From Pseudomonas hunanensis (GTDB lineage Bacteria > Pseudomonadota > Gammaproteobacteria > Pseudomonadales > Pseudomonadaceae), in the NCBI RefSeq assembly GCF_013393325.1, contig NZ_QJRC01000080.1, positions 1 to 64,000 on the forward strand: a stretch of DNA of 64,000 bases. The letters run 5' to 3'. Made by a program: the position numbers and the translations under genes. A model generated the notes under the pieces. That model ran no database searches and had not been told where the DNA came from. It saw only the letters and a program-made list of their open reading frames with translations. Within the stretch, counting starts at the first letter, position 1, and every line of letters starts with the position of its first letter. Positions 63,418 through 64,000 of the stretch are shown one piece after another.

Positions 63418-64000
63418 ACCTGCTCAAACCCCTGACCCCAAGCCTGCTGGCACTGGCCCTGGCGGCCTGTGCGGTAGGCCCGGACTACCAGGCCCCCGCT
63501 ACCGAGCCTGCGCAGCTGGCCAGCGATGTGCAGGCCAAGGCCTACGACCGAAGCCGCTTCGAGAGCCTGTGGTGGAAGCAGTTCGACGACCCGGTGCTGA
63601 ACCAGCTGGTGCAGGCTTCGCTGGACGGCAACCGTGATTTGCGCGTGGCCTTCGCCCGCCTGAAGTCGGCCCGCTCGATCCGTGAAGACGCTGAGAACGA
63701 TCAGTTCCCGGTGGTCACCAGCCGCGCCAGCAGCGACATCGGCAAGGGCCAGATCCCAGGCCAGACCACCCAGCGGGTGAACAGCGAGCGCTACGACCTG
63801 GGCCTGGACATGGCCTGGGAGCTTGACCTGTTCGGCCGCATCCAGCGCCAGATCGAAGCCAGCGAAGCCCAGGAAGCGGTAGCCGCCGCCGACCTGCAGC
63901 AGTTGCAAGTCAGCCTGATCGCCGAACTGGTCGATGCCTACGGGCAATTGCGCGGTGCCCAGTTACGCGAAAAAATCGCCCTGGCCAACCTCAAGACCCA
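63414..64000 (+). CDS. oprN: Outer membrane efflux channel OprN (3' end outside window)
   Basis: The first 195 residues of a TolC/OprM-type lipoprotein channel. The lipobox LAAC places the acylated Cys at residue 19, followed by VGPDYQAP, the usual OprM-family start. A WW motif (SLWWKQFDDPVLNQLVQASL) and the start of the alpha-barrel helices follow. It is the third gene of mexEF-oprN and is cut by the window edge. Confidence 0.92.
   Translation, partial: MNLLKPLTPSLLALALAACAVGPDYQAPATEPAQLASDVQAKAYDRSRFESLWWKQFDDPVLNQLVQASLDGNRDLRVAFARLKSARSIREDAENDQFPVVTSRASSDIGKGQIPGQTTQRVNSERYDLGLDMAWELDLFGRIQRQIEASEAQEAVAAADLQQLQVSLIAELVDAYGQLRGAQLREKIALANLKT

Overview
The window is about 63% G+C DNA from a Pseudomonas, almost certainly of the P. 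putida group. The evidence is the 2-ketogluconate block (kguDTKE-ptxS plus a three-subunit gluconate 2-dehydrogenase), the gluconate block gnuR/gnuK/gnuT, BamA and MexEF-OprN of pseudomonad type, DUF1652 and DUF1272 proteins, and P. putida-like REP hairpins. Recalled from memory, the overall gene order resembles the PP_3375-PP_3427 region of strain KT2440. No rRNA, tRNA, IS element, prophage or CRISPR array was seen. Both edge genes (bamA at 1, oprN at 64000) are cut by the window.

Layout. 1-3791: 3' part of a BamA-type gene outside its usual skp-lpxD neighbourhood, a small unknown gene and a secreted endonuclease I with an Ada-like tail. 3850-12997 (minus strand): peripheral glucose metabolism. 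Periplasmic gluconate is oxidised to 2-ketogluconate by GADH, imported by KguT, phosphorylated by KguK and reduced by KguD. PtxS controls this through three identical palindromes (7912, 9014, 13117). 13271-14781: a histidine-phosphatase/PAP2 pair, probably envelope phosphate remodelling. 15092-20636: an operon of two related secreted proteins, a five-repeat CsgB-like nucleator and a very large CsgA-like curlin, closed by a strong terminator. 20825-28283: small housekeeping genes, with alkB and alkA, pirin and a low-G+C orphan nucleotidyltransferase.

28379-34928: a LysR regulator followed by an operon of an acyl-CoA-dehydrogenase-like flavoprotein, a D-2-hydroxyacid dehydrogenase, a class II aldolase-like protein and two LLM flavin monooxygenases; this looks like an uncharacterised organosulfur or xenobiotic route. 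35056-37416: a cobalamin riboswitch ahead of cbtB-cbtA-cobE-cobM. 37948-43142: a LuxR-type response regulator, a BvgS-like hybrid kinase and a soluble BdlA-like PAS-PAS-MCP protein. 43301-46531: gluconate regulator, kinase and permease with three matching GntR/GnuR-type operators. 47003-51650: an NtrC-type regulator, its overlapping kinase and a second paralogous kinase across a very A+T-rich gap. 51769-54175: a lytic transglycosylase with isolated GspG and GspF. 54169-58826: a sulfur-linked insert (LLM monooxygenase, SsuA-like binding protein, cysteine-type thiol dioxygenase, four-domain rhodanese). 58984-64000: the mexEF-oprN efflux operon.

The two gluconate modules act together: GnuT/GnuK take gluconate directly to 6-phosphogluconate, while GADH/Kgu process the 2-ketogluconate branch, each with its own LacI-family repressor. 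The least explained parts are the curlin operon with its two companion proteins, the LLM/aldolase operon, the thiol-dioxygenase/rhodanese insert and the isolated GspG-GspF pair.
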